Assembly: GCA_964345035.1 (NCBI GenBank) | Contig: CAYFPO010000007.1 | Location: 1 to 64,000 of the forward strand | Reading direction: 5' to 3' | Source: CAYFPO01 sp964345035 | GTDB lineage: Bacteria > Fidelibacterota > Marinisomatia > SCGC-AAA003-L08 > GCA-002704045 | Length of the DNA: 64,000 nt | Shown: positions 26,088 through 34,903 of the stretch, piece after piece | How positions within the stretch are numbered: the stretch's first letter is position 1 | How the letters are laid out: each line of letters opens with the position of its first letter | Position numbers and translations under genes: made by a program | Notes under the pieces: model-generated | Seen by the model: the letters and a program-made list of their open reading frames with translations, nothing else | What the model was told of the DNA's origin: nothing | Databases searched by the model: none

Positions 26088-28571
26088 TTGCTAAAAGCTG
26101 CTTTATTCAGTTTTATTTCCGTATTGTATTCCGGCGGAATTTTTGGTGAATGGAACCATTATACATCATTACTCACACCAACCGATGTGGTCATTCAGGA
26201 TGATGATAGAATTTATGCAGCCACCATTGGCGGGTTACTTGAACTTAATACTGAAACAAATAAGTTTAATTTTATAACAAGTAATTACCTCGAATACCTT
26301 GATTTATCGTCAATGATTAACGATTCCTTCCAAAACCTCATTCTTGGCGGTAATCCACCTGATAGAACAATCCAGATTTTTCACAATGAATTTGGATTAC
26401 GAAATACCATTAATAATCTAGGTGAAGTTGATAAAATCCTGAAATTTGAGTTGAATGAACCATATCTATTCGCAGCATATAAATCTGATGCATCCTATGG
26501 TATATTGAAGTTCTTGTATAATGAATTTGGAGTTCCGGAATATCAGGACTTCTACAATAATTTTCCTGAGCAATTTACCAATATATCCGATATTGATTTG
26601 ATGAATGATACCGTGTTTGTTACAACCCCGGAAGGAATCTTTTACGGCAATTATATTACGGAAAACCTGAAATCAAGTGACAATTGGAAAAGTATGTCAA
26701 TTCCCATAGAATTACCTATGGTATTTTATCCGGATTCATCAGGATATTTCATCGGGGGATATAATGAGTTATGGAGGAAAATAAACGAGAATTGGGAAGT
26801 ATTGGAGTTGGAAATTGATACTGAATTATCTACGGATTTTCAAGCACTAGATATTGCTGGTATTGGAAATAATTCTGTGGGGATTCTGACCAAAAAACAA
26901 TACTTCCAATTAGAAAACTCTGAAACAGTGACTACTGAGTTTGAATTTTCTATACCGGTTAACACTGATTTTACTGCATTTGATTATTTAGAAAATACCG
27001 CAGCATTTGGTATGAAGCATCATGGCATATTGATGTTGGATGTGGATTCCAACAGTTATGAAATTTACGTACCGGATACTCCAATTCATAATCAGTATGA
27101 TGCTATTGAAGTTTTGGGTAATGGAAGTCTGGTCGGAGTATGTAATAGAAACGAGGTAGATGAATATAATATTTCTGATGAAATCGGTGGTGTTACAATC
27201 TTTGAAAATGAGGGATTCATCAATTATATTTCCTCTATGTCTAATTCTTATTGGGAATACCCTGTTAATGTATCTGAATTCAATTATTTTACAGGGATTG
27301 AGATTGATTATCGCCCTGGTGCCAATGATACTTGGAGTATTATTGAATCCGAATCAGGTAATTTATTGGTTTCCAATAGTGGAAACCGCCCTAATTTGGA
27401 TCAGGGAAAGGGAGGTGTTATCGAATTAAATTTAAATACAAATGAAGCCATAATTTATGATACAACCAATAATGTGCTCGACGGTTTGGATGGAATTTAC
27501 CGGAATATCTGGACTACCAGATATTTAACCATTAACCAATTGAATAAAGATCCGGAAGGTAATATTTGGGTTATGAATCCCTACTCAGAAGTGTATAATC
27601 TGCCTGCTGCCATCCAATTATCAGACGGTCAGACCTGGAGTCATATTTCAGCACAAGATGAATTATCCTATATGCCCCAGGAAATTGCATTTGACCAGAC
27701 TGAGCTTGCATGGTTTGGTTTTCAATATGTGTTAAATTGGGCAGGTACTGCAGTTTATTCAGATGGAGGACTAAAAGTGCTTGATACAAAGGGTACCTAT
27801 GGTAATCCAACAGATGACACGTGGTTGAATTTAACAAATCCAGAAATTTTACCAAATGGAAAAAATACTTCTATCTGGTCATTAACATCAGATAATCTGA
27901 ATCGAATCTGGGTACTGACATCTTTTGGAGTCCAGGGATATATATTTTCCAGATATGGAAATTCCATTTCTTTAATGCCATTGTATACGGATATTGAAGG
28001 TGAACTATTTAACTATCTCTCATTTTTAAATCTGAATCAAGGAGATCGTATTCGCGTGGACAGTCAAAATAATATCTGGATTTCTACGCGGAATTCAGGA
28101 GTTTGGTTCATCCCGGAAGACACTCCTCCGTGGGAAGATCTCACACAATATTCAACAGAAACATCTCCAATATTATCGAATATAGTATATGATATGGCAT
28201 TTGATCATACAGACGGAACTGTGTATTTCGCTACTGAAAAGGGAATTTCATACTTGACGCTTCCCATCAATTCAGTAAAAAAAAACGCAGATAATCAGAT
28301 TAGAATAAGCCCTAATCCATTACGGTTACCGGATGATAGTTATGCAGAAATTTATGATATCTACCCCGGTTCCACAGTCAAAATAATGCAATTATCCGGT
28401 GAAGTCGTCCGAAGTTTAAACAGTAATGTGATCAGTCAAAATGACACAGCAGTACAATGGGATGGACGTAATTCATCCGGCGAGTATGTGGGGTCCGGTG
28501 TGTATCTGGTTGCCGTATCTCATCCGGAAGGTGGAAATGCAGTGTCCAAGATCGCAGTGATCAGACAATAA
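26088..28571 (+). CDS. PorZ-like beta-propeller protein with C-terminal FlgD-like/T9SS domain
   Basis: 827 residues with a TTG start one base after the ribH stop and a signal peptide (LKAALFSFISVLYSGGIFG). The mature start GEWNHYTSLLTPTDVVIQDDDRIYAAT resembles the opening of PorZ, the T9SS surface component, and two-component-regulator propeller repeats recur (IYAATIGGLLEL, ITSDNLNRIWVLTSFG, NNIWISTRNSGVWF, GTVYFATEKGISYL). The last 85 residues form a FlgD-like immunoglobulin or sorting domain (ISPNPLRLPDD ... NSSGEYVGSGVYLVAV). It is probably on the outer surface. True PorZ function is an inference. Confidence 0.65.
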   Translation: MLKAALFSFISVLYSGGIFGEWNHYTSLLTPTDVVIQDDDRIYAATIGGLLELNTETNKFNFITSNYLEYLDLSSMINDSFQNLILGGNPPDRTIQIFHNEFGLRNTINNLGEVDKILKFELNEPYLFAAYKSDASYGILKFLYNEFGVPEYQDFYNNFPEQFTNISDIDLMNDTVFVTTPEGIFYGNYITENLKSSDNWKSMSIPIELPMVFYPDSSGYFIGGYNELWRKINENWEVLELEIDTELSTDFQALDIAGIGNNSVGILTKKQYFQLENSETVTTEFEFSIPVNTDFTAFDYLENTAAFGMKHHGILMLDVDSNSYEIYVPDTPIHNQYDAIEVLGNGSLVGVCNRNEVDEYNISDEIGGVTIFENEGFINYISSMSNSYWEYPVNVSEFNYFTGIEIDYRPGANDTWSIIESESGNLLVSNSGNRPNLDQGKGGVIELNLNTNEAIIYDTTNNVLDGLDGIYRNIWTTRYLTINQLNKDPEGNIWVMNPYSEVYNLPAAIQLSDGQTWSHISAQDELSYMPQEIAFDQTELAWFGFQYVLNWAGTAVYSDGGLKVLDTKGTYGNPTDDTWLNLTNPEILPNGKNTSIWSLTSDNLNRIWVLTSFGVQGYIFSRYGNSISLMPLYTDIEGELFNYLSFLNLNQGDRIRVDSQNNIWISTRNSGVWFIPEDTPPWEDLTQYSTETSPILSNIVYDMAFDHTDGTVYFATEKGISYLTLPINSVKKNADNQIRISPNPLRLPDDSYAEIYDIYPGSTVKIMQLSGEVVRSLNSNVISQNDTAVQWDGRNSSGEYVGSGVYLVAVSHPEGGNAVSKIAVIRQ

Positions 28572-29616
28572 CTTTTTCTTCAAACCGGAATTCAACCTCC
28601 AGTTCATTCACCACCTGTTTGATTAAATCCCTTCTTTTATTGTGTGCTAAAAATGCGCTTTTAAAGCCATTCATGATAATCCGACGGATATCGTTTGCAT
28701 TCAGGTCAAATTCCTCCACAGCTCTACAATATTCCTCCGTTAAAGTAGTACTTGAAATTAACCGGTTATCTGTATTCAGTGTAACGCGTAAATTATTATT
28801 TAGATAATATTTAAACGGATGCTTTTTCAGGCTCGGTATGGACTTTGTATGTATATTGCTGATGAGACAGATTTCTAATGCTATCCGGTGATCATTGATA
28901 TAGTTCATCAAATCGGGATTTTCTCTCAAACGGGTACCATGACCAATTCTGTGAGCACCGCAGGCGTGGATTGCCTGATGGATACTTTCAGGTCCGTACG
29001 CTTCTCCGGCATGTAAAGTGGTATTAATATTATTTTTTAAAATGAGTTCAAATGCATCCTGATGGTGTTTTGCCGGAAAATTTTCTTCAGCACCGGCAAG
29101 ATCAAATCCGACTACTCCTCTGTTTTTATACTGTACCGTCAAATCTGCAAGTTTCAGGGAAATATCCGGTGAAATATTCCGAATCCCGCAAATGATAATC
29201 CCTGTTATTATTCCAAAATCACTTTCCGCTTTATCCAAACCCTTTTTTACAGCATCCACAGATTCTGCAAGGGTCATTCCATTATCAGTATGGAGTATAG
29301 GCGAGTACCGGATTTCAACATATCGGACTCCGTCATTCCAACAATCTTCTGCTAATTCGTATGCTGTGCGGGTTAGGGAATCCGGGGTCTGCATAACACT
29401 CAAAGTGAGCTTAAATCTGGACAGATATTCTTCCAATGATCCCGTATTATTGCCAATTTCCAAAATTTGTTTTAATTCCTTTGGATGTTTAGAAGGCAGT
29501 TCCACTTTCTGCTGTTCAGCCAACTCCAGAATAGTGTCAATACGAAGAGATCCATCCAGATGACAGTGGAGCTCTGCCTTTGGCAGCTTCTGCAGTATTG
29601 ATTTAGATAATCTCAA
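28561..29616 (-). CDS. add: Adenosine deaminase
   Basis: 351-residue metal-dependent amidohydrolase fold. It has zinc-binding LHCHLDGSL near residue 16-24, HAGEAYGPE near 200, HRIGHGTRL near 220 and NTDNRLISSTTLTEEY near 275. The family turns adenosine into inosine; a related subfamily acts on aminodeoxyfutalosine, which cannot be excluded. The TTG start lies 3 bases after the OPT transporter stop on the same strand. Its 3' end overlaps the convergent PorZ-like gene by 11 bases. Confidence 0.88.
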   Translation of the reverse strand: MRLSKSILQKLPKAELHCHLDGSLRIDTILELAEQQKVELPSKHPKELKQILEIGNNTGSLEEYLSRFKLTLSVMQTPDSLTRTAYELAEDCWNDGVRYVEIRYSPILHTDNGMTLAESVDAVKKGLDKAESDFGIITGIIICGIRNISPDISLKLADLTVQYKNRGVVGFDLAGAEENFPAKHHQDAFELILKNNINTTLHAGEAYGPESIHQAIHACGAHRIGHGTRLRENPDLMNYINDHRIALEICLISNIHTKSIPSLKKHPFKYYLNNNLRVTLNTDNRLISSTTLTEEYCRAVEEFDLNANDIRRIIMNGFKSAFLAHNKRRDLIKQVVNELEVEFRFEEKVIV

Positions 29617-29619
29617 ATT

Positions 29620-31503
29620 CTATTTATTTTTACTTACATTGAAAAACCAGAATATGATTCCAATAAATGGTAAAGTTCCTAACCAGTCTGGACCGTTAAT
29701 CTGAGGCCACCAATCCTTGTTGCCAGTAATAAAAATTGGTAATGCAACCAGAATTCCCATTAATGCTTCACCTGTTATAAGACCTGATGCGAACAGTAAT
29801 CCTTTGTTATTGGAATCATTTAAAGTTGAATTCGTAAAATGAGCGATCATTCCACCAATAAAAATCGGTGTGGATAATTCAATTGGGAGGTAGATCCCCA
29901 CAGCCACTGCAAGCACCGGCAGACGGAAAGTTGAACCTCGTTTTTCCTGAATAATATCCAGAATAATGATTCCCAATCCGATTACAGCTCCAAACTGTAC
30001 CATTTCCCAGGGAAGACCGCCGGTGAACACCCCTTCTGCCACAGATTTCATTAATGTTGCTTGTGGTGCGGGAAAATCCGCTGATCCAATTGTATAAGCA
30101 GTATGCAGGATGTCAAGTACCAGTCCTAATACTCCTGCCGCGGCCAGGGTACCGATTATTTGCATTATCTGCTGTTTCCAGGGAGTTGCCCCTACGATAT
30201 GACCGGTTTTCAAATCCTGGAGATTATCTCCTCCAATAGCCGCAGCGCAACATACCACAGCACCGATTAAAATGGCTCCAGCAGCACCGGTTGGTGATCC
30301 AGTGCCAAGCAATAATAGTAATAACAGTGAAGAGAAGAGGATTGTTGCAATAGTAACCCCGGAAATTGGATTATTGGACGAGCCAACAATACCCGCCATA
30401 TAAGATGCAACAGCAGAAAACAGAAATCCAAAAATTAACATTACAATGGATAACAAAATTGCAAGATTGACGGATTGAATTACATCCTGGTATAATAAGA
30501 ATATTGGAACGAGGAGTGCAATTAATGCCAGAAATACAAATTTAACAGGAAAATCCCGTTCTTCTCTGGGGATGACTACATCGTCTCCTATTTTGGAATA
30601 TGTTTTAAAACTGGATCGAATTCCATCTACCAGCGGTTTGGTAAGTTTGATAAGGGACCAAATTCCACCCACAACCATTGCGCCAACACCCAGATATCTA
30701 ATTTTGGTGTTCCAAATATTCCAGGCGGTTGAGCTTACATCACCTTCCCATCCATGATAAGCTGAATATAGAGGAATTGCAATGAACCAGGAGATCAATC
30801 CACCGGCAAACACCAAAATGGAGATATTCCTTCCGACAATATAACCAACTGACAACAGAGCAGGAGACAGGTCACAACCTATCCCAAAGATTGAGCCACC
30901 AAATGACCGGATACTTTCAATTGAAGCATGCCATATACCAAAACCCTGCTGTGCAAGTTTCATCAATGCTCCGGTAATTCCTGCAATACTCAATATTTTT
31001 AATCCGCCACTGCTGCCCTCACCGGTTCTGGATCGTTCGCCGGTTTTTAAAACTTCTGCAGTGGCAATTCCTTCGGGAAATAATAGTTTTGCTTCCAGAA
31101 TCAATGCACGTCGAAGAGGAACAGTAAATAACACACCTACAACACCGCCGATTGCAGCGATTTTTGCAACTTCCAGATAATTGAAATTTTCCCAATATCC
31201 GATCAGTAGTAGTGCAGGGACTGTAAAAATAACTCCTGCAGCCAGAGATTCACCTGCAGAGGCAGCAGTCTGCACGATGTTATTTTCCAGAATATTGGAA
31301 TGTTTGAACATCCCTAATATCCCCATAGAAATGACAGCTGCAGGGATTGATGCTGATACAGTCATCCCGGCAAACAGCCCCAGATATGCATTTGCTCCGG
31401 CAAGTACCATGGAGAGGGCAATTCCCAGTAATATTGATTTAATGGTAATTTCTTGTAGTGGTTTCACATTCACCGCCTTGTAATTATGATTATTTCGAAT
31501 CAA
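29620..31503 (-). CDS. OPT family oligopeptide transporter
   Basis: 627-residue polytopic membrane protein with about 14-16 hydrophobic segments. OPT family features include ALSMVLAGANAYLGLFAGMTVSASIPAAV near the N terminus and the NPISGVTIAT and GDNLQDLKTGHIVGATPWKQQ segments. OPT proteins import small peptides or metal chelates driven by protons. It is co-transcribed with add downstream. The substrate is not predictable. The start is TTG. Confidence 0.88.
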   Translation of the reverse strand: MIRNNHNYKAVNVKPLQEITIKSILLGIALSMVLAGANAYLGLFAGMTVSASIPAAVISMGILGMFKHSNILENNIVQTAASAGESLAAGVIFTVPALLLIGYWENFNYLEVAKIAAIGGVVGVLFTVPLRRALILEAKLLFPEGIATAEVLKTGERSRTGEGSSGGLKILSIAGITGALMKLAQQGFGIWHASIESIRSFGGSIFGIGCDLSPALLSVGYIVGRNISILVFAGGLISWFIAIPLYSAYHGWEGDVSSTAWNIWNTKIRYLGVGAMVVGGIWSLIKLTKPLVDGIRSSFKTYSKIGDDVVIPREERDFPVKFVFLALIALLVPIFLLYQDVIQSVNLAILLSIVMLIFGFLFSAVASYMAGIVGSSNNPISGVTIATILFSSLLLLLLLGTGSPTGAAGAILIGAVVCCAAAIGGDNLQDLKTGHIVGATPWKQQIMQIIGTLAAAGVLGLVLDILHTAYTIGSADFPAPQATLMKSVAEGVFTGGLPWEMVQFGAVIGLGIIILDIIQEKRGSTFRLPVLAVAVGIYLPIELSTPIFIGGMIAHFTNSTLNDSNNKGLLFASGLITGEALMGILVALPIFITGNKDWWPQINGPDWLGTLPFIGIIFWFFNVSKNK

Positions 31504-31588
31504 AAAAATAAGGGATATTTAGGATTGATTAAAAGATTTAGTTTTCAACATTTAATTTTATGATATTTTAGATATTATTAGGGTGGGG

Positions 31589-31616
31589 TTAACCTTTTAA
31601 ATTTCCTATTGTCCTA
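31589..31616 (+). promoter_or_regulatory. Candidate ECF sigma promoter
   Basis: TTAACC (31589-31594) and GTCCTA (31611-31616) are separated by 16 bases, 13 bases before the sigma factor ATG. The pattern (AACC at -35, GTC at -10) is like promoters read by ECF sigma factors, so autoregulation is likely. It would give a leader of only about 5-8 bases; no Shine-Dalgarno is visible. Confidence 0.45.
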
Positions 31617-31628
31617 AGTGACAAATGT

Positions 31629-32147
31629 ATGAAAACAGACAAAGAACTGATCCAAGAATTTCAACAGGGAAGCGAGAAGTCCTTCAATGAGCTGGTACTC
31701 AGACATCAGGAATGGGTACGGGGATTCATCCAGAAATCTGTCAGAAATCAGGAAGATTCTGAAGATCTTGCCCAGGAAGTGTTCGTTAAAGCGTATTTCG
31801 GACTTGAATCTTTCCGGTTTGAAGCAGAATTCACAACCTGGCTGTATCGCGTGGTCATTAATCAGATCAATAATTTTTATCGAAAACAAAAATTATTTTC
31901 CTGGTTTCACAGAGATATCCAAGAAGCCCACACACAAACCACGAATGAACCTGATGATGACAGGAGCTATAAGCTGATGATGTCAGTGAAAAAGTTACCC
32001 AAAATGCAGCGGAATGTGATGATTCTGCGGACTTTCCAGGATTTACCTTTCAGGGATATTGGAAACGTCCTTTCCATTACAGAAAACTCCGCAAAGGTTA
32101 ATTATCACAAAGCCAAGAAAAACCTGAGGAAATATCTCGATGACTGA
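31629..32147 (+). CDS. ECF-type RNA polymerase sigma factor
   Basis: 172 residues. Region 2 (about 20-90) contains DSEDLAQEVFVKAYFGLESFRFEAEFTTWLYRV split by the normal helix pattern, and region 4 (about 115-170) contains KLPKMQRNVMILRTFQDLPFRDIGNVLSITENSAKVNYHKAKKNL in family form. It probably activates an envelope stress response given the two downstream genes. It overlaps the next gene by 8 bases. Confidence 0.93.
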   Translation: MKTDKELIQEFQQGSEKSFNELVLRHQEWVRGFIQKSVRNQEDSEDLAQEVFVKAYFGLESFRFEAEFTTWLYRVVINQINNFYRKQKLFSWFHRDIQEAHTQTTNEPDDDRSYKLMMSVKKLPKMQRNVMILRTFQDLPFRDIGNVLSITENSAKVNYHKAKKNLRKYLDD

Positions 32148-32493
32148 TCCAGTAAATATAGAATTTCTTGAACAGGTAAGAAAGCGCATTCAAACCAAAA
32201 AAAAACACAATGCAATACTCCATACCATTCCACTCGCAATGGTCATGGTTTTCACCGTGATCCAATCAACACTACTGATCCGGCACGAATTACAAATCAA
32301 TTATATGAATGAATTCTGGTACAGTCAGGCTGAAGAAGAAATCATTGATTATGAATATGAAGATGAATTTGAAATTAGTGATGATGTGGCAATTGAATAT
32401 TTAATCAACACAATGGATATAGAAGAATTTATTCAATTTGTGGAATTAGTTGAAGACATTGATTGGATACAAAATTTAAAGATGAAAGGATAA
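32140..32493 (+). CDS. Single-pass membrane protein, probable anti-sigma factor
   Basis: 117 residues with a cytoplasmic N terminus of about 25 residues, one membrane helix (HTIPLAMVMVFTVIQSTLL, about 29-47) and an acidic outer domain (AEEEIIDYEYEDEFEISDD). It has no zinc-binding anti-sigma motif. Placement between the sigma gene, which it overlaps, and a Spy-like periplasmic gene suggests a regulator that holds the sigma factor. The function is inferred from context. Confidence 0.6.
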   Translation: MTDPVNIEFLEQVRKRIQTKKKHNAILHTIPLAMVMVFTVIQSTLLIRHELQINYMNEFWYSQAEEEIIDYEYEDEFEISDDVAIEYLINTMDIEEFIQFVELVEDIDWIQNLKMKG

Positions 32494-32497
32494 TAAG

Positions 32498-32980
32498 ATG
32501 AAATACACAATCACATGCATAATAATGATTTCAACATTACTAACGGGGCAATTTAGACCGGAAGAGAGGGAACCAAATCCCGGGATGGTGATCAAATGGA
32601 AGCTAACTGAATTTCTGGATATTACAGAAGAACAGGCTGAAACATTCTTCCCCAGAGTAAATACCTTGGAAAATGACTTAAAATCATTAAGAGAAAAAGA
32701 CAAAGAACTGTTCAAAGAACTAAACGAAATGATAGATGAAGAGAAGGTCAGCAGTAAGAAAGTTGATAAGATCTTGGATGAACTCTATACCAATGAAGAA
32801 AAACGGTTACAATTAAAAAGAGACCACATCAAAAATATGGATGATATTTTATCACCGGAACAGATGGCAAAATATGTGGCATTCGAAAGAAGTTTTAAAC
32901 ACAGGTTAAAAGATAGATTCCGGGAAAAAAAACATAAACGTGGTGGATTTCGTAAAAAATTACATAGAGATTGGGATTAG
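32498..32980 (+). CDS. Periplasmic Spy/CpxP-like helical protein
   Basis: 160 residues with an N-terminal signal (KYTITCIIMISTLLTG). The mature part is helical and highly charged, with the pattern LDITEEQAETFFPRV ... ILSPEQMAKYVAFERSF seen in Spy/CpxP/heavy-metal sensor proteins, where LTxxQ motifs recur. The end is very basic (REKKHKRGGFRKKLHR). It is probably a chaperone or sensor feeding the ECF module. Confidence 0.65.
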   Translation: MKYTITCIIMISTLLTGQFRPEEREPNPGMVIKWKLTEFLDITEEQAETFFPRVNTLENDLKSLREKDKELFKELNEMIDEEKVSSKKVDKILDELYTNEEKRLQLKRDHIKNMDDILSPEQMAKYVAFERSFKHRLKDRFREKKHKRGGFRKKLHRDWD

Positions 32981-33047
32981 CATACATTATTACAGTTAAA
33001 TTAGTATTATTTCCCAAATGTTTAAAATGCTCACCTGAACAACCGTA

Positions 33048-33068
33048 GAGTGATGAATGAAGTCACTC
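33048..33068. other. Short inverted repeat
   Basis: GAGTGA (33048-33053) and TCACTC (33063-33068) form a 6-bp hairpin 12 bases upstream of a much stronger one, after the Spy-like gene. Confidence 0.35.
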
Positions 33069-33079
33069 CTCCAATAATC

Positions 33080-33115
33080 CATGCTCCTCCGGCGTCCCTA
33101 TGCCGGAGGAGTATG
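33080..33115. terminator. Strong GC-rich hairpin, possible terminator or palindromic unit
   Basis: A 14-bp stem (33080-33093 with 33102-33115, one G-T pair) encloses the 8-base loop GTCCCTAT. The core CTCCTCCGGC/GCCGGAGGAG is perfect. It lies between the ECF module and folB, both on the + strand. There is no T run after it, so it may be a dispersed palindromic element rather than a standard terminator. Confidence 0.55.
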
Positions 33116-33217
33116 ATATTTATGGAAAAATTATCTCCCTAATATATGGATTTCACGATGTAAATTACTCCCCTTAAAACTTCTGGCGAAACGTATGTTG
33201 AGCCGTTATACTACTCG

Positions 33218-33574
33218 ATGGATAAAATTAGATTGAATAATATTGAATTGTATGCGTATCACGGCGTAGCACCTGAAGAAAATCGGCTTGGCCAGAAATT
33301 TCAGATTGATGTAGTACTTTCTACAGACTTGACACCCGGAATTGATTCGGATGATATACAAAAATCCACAGATTATCAAAAAATATTTAATACGGTATCG
33401 GACGTATTTGTAAAGCCGACTAATAAATTGATTGAAACTGCAGCAAATAGAGTTGCCGGTGAACTACTGAAAATGGAAAATGTATCAGAGGTAATGGTAA
33501 AAATCAGAAAACCGTCGGCACCGTTAAAAGGAATTTGCAGGTCTGTTGAAGTAGAAATTATTCGGAGTAAATAA
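33218..33574 (+). CDS. folB: Dihydroneopterin aldolase
   Basis: 118 residues. It shows NIELYAYHGVAPEENRLGQKFQIDV near the start and TDYQKIFNTV, KLIETAANRVAGELL, VMVKIRKPSAPLKGI, all family landmarks including the catalytic Tyr and Lys. It acts in tetrahydrofolate synthesis directly before folK, which starts 2 bases later. Confidence 0.94.
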   Translation: MDKIRLNNIELYAYHGVAPEENRLGQKFQIDVVLSTDLTPGIDSDDIQKSTDYQKIFNTVSDVFVKPTNKLIETAANRVAGELLKMENVSEVMVKIRKPSAPLKGICRSVEVEIIRSK

Positions 33575-33576
33575 TT

Positions 33577-34089
33577 ATGAAACACAAAGTATTTCTATCT
33601 CTTGGTTCAAACGTTGGTGACAGAATGAAAAACCTTGAACAGGGGATCAACTTTCTCACAGAAAATAACAATGTTGAATTGGTCCTTACTTCCAACATAT
33701 ATGAAACTGAACCGATGTATAATAAAGATCAAGATGATTATTACAATCTAATTATTGAAGTTAGAACTGTTCTGTCACCTGCAGAATTACTTGGATTCAT
33801 TAAATTAATTGAATTAAAATCAGGTAGGCGAATCTCACAGAAGAGAAATTTGCCACGGGTATTAGATATTGATATCCTCACAATTGATGATATTGTAATG
33901 GAATCCCCCGGTTTGGTGCTGCCCCATCCCAATATACAGGAACGAAGATTCGTTTTGGAACCCTGGGCTGAAATAGCCCCGGAATTTGTAGTTCCGGCTG
34001 CAAACAAGACAGTAAAGGAATTAATGATTATAACCAATGACAATTCAAAAGTAACTATGCTTGAGGAGGAATCTGCACCAGCTGTATGA
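33577..34089 (+). CDS. folK: HPPK, folate biosynthesis pyrophosphokinase
   Basis: 170 residues. FLSLGSNVGDRMKNLEQGI at the start, YETEPMYNKDQDDYYNLIIEV, and the Asp-rich RVLDIDILTIDDIVM with LPHPNIQERRFVLEPWAEIAP identify 6-hydroxymethyl-7,8-dihydropterin pyrophosphokinase. It overlaps the next gene by ATGA. Confidence 0.95.
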   Translation: MKHKVFLSLGSNVGDRMKNLEQGINFLTENNNVELVLTSNIYETEPMYNKDQDDYYNLIIEVRTVLSPAELLGFIKLIELKSGRRISQKRNLPRVLDIDILTIDDIVMESPGLVLPHPNIQERRFVLEPWAEIAPEFVVPAANKTVKELMIITNDNSKVTMLEEESAPAV

Positions 34090-34727
34090 AATCAGCCTAT
34101 CACGTAGCAATTGAAGGTAGTATCGGTGTAGGAAAAACCAGCCTGGCAAAACTCTTGGCAGAACGCCTTTGTGCACAATTGATCTTGGAAAAATTTGAGG
34201 AAAATCCATTTCTCCCTGATTTTTACCAAGACCCGGAAAGATATTCCTTTCAGACTCAGTTGTTCTTTCTGTTATCCCGTTACAGACAGCAGATCGATCT
34301 TCAACAAACCGATCTGTTTTATAATTGTATCATAACCGATTATATGTTTGCCAAAGACCGATTGTTCGCATCATTAAATTTGAATGAAAAGGAAATTACA
34401 TTGTATGATAAAGTGGCCAGTTTACTTGAGAAAAGTATTTCAAATCCAAATCTGGTGATTTTCCTGCAATCTGATACCGAACGGCTTATGGCGAATATAC
34501 GTAAGCGGGGAAGAGAATATGAGAAGCAAATGGACTGGAAATATATTGACGCTTTAAATCAGGTGTATAATGAATATTTTTTCAGATATGATGGCAGTCC
34601 GCTGATGATTATCAATACCAATGACATAGATTTTGTCAATAATGAAGATGACCTCGAAGAAGTTTTAAACTTTATCCGTACACCGGTTCACGGAGTGAAA
34701 TATTATAATCCGGTAAAAAGCCTTTAA
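34086..34727 (+). CDS. Deoxynucleoside kinase family protein
   Basis: 213 residues. The P-loop EGSIGVGKTSLAKLLA is near 9-24. ERYSFQTQLFFLLSRYRQ, the catalytic DYMFAKDRLFA near 90-100 and a LID-like RKRGREYEKQMDWKYIDALNQVY match deoxyadenosine/deoxyguanosine kinases. It salvages deoxynucleosides to monophosphates. The folK-dNK pairing is common in the FCB group. The stop overlaps the start of the small protein that follows. Confidence 0.88.
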   Translation: MKSAYHVAIEGSIGVGKTSLAKLLAERLCAQLILEKFEENPFLPDFYQDPERYSFQTQLFFLLSRYRQQIDLQQTDLFYNCIITDYMFAKDRLFASLNLNEKEITLYDKVASLLEKSISNPNLVIFLQSDTERLMANIRKRGREYEKQMDWKYIDALNQVYNEYFFRYDGSPLMIINTNDIDFVNNEDDLEEVLNFIRTPVHGVKYYNPVKSL

Positions 34728-34903
34728 TGTTTCTCATCAGGCTGGTGTATCTTGTACTGGTCTGGATGGGCATTGTATATCTTATAAAATTGTGGAAAAA
34801 ATATCGCCTCACCAGAAGTTCACATTACCACACAAATCCATCAAGCAAAAGAAGAAATATAAAATCTGAAATTCACGATGCAGAATTTGAGGAAATAGAT
34901 TGA
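34727..34903 (+). CDS. Small single-pass membrane protein, 58 residues
   Basis: Frame from the ATG at 34727, sharing one base with the previous stop (TAATG), to a TGA at 34901 that overlaps the next gene's TTG. The product has an N-terminal membrane helix (FLIRLVYLVLVWMGIVYLI), a basic linker (KLWKKYRLTRSS) and an acidic end (DAEFEEID). The architecture is like the short membrane proteins of the DUF4834 type found next to nucleotide genes in Bacteroidota. The tight packing on both sides supports a real gene. Confidence 0.6.
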   Translation: MFLIRLVYLVLVWMGIVYLIKLWKKYRLTRSSHYHTNPSSKRRNIKSEIHDAEFEEID

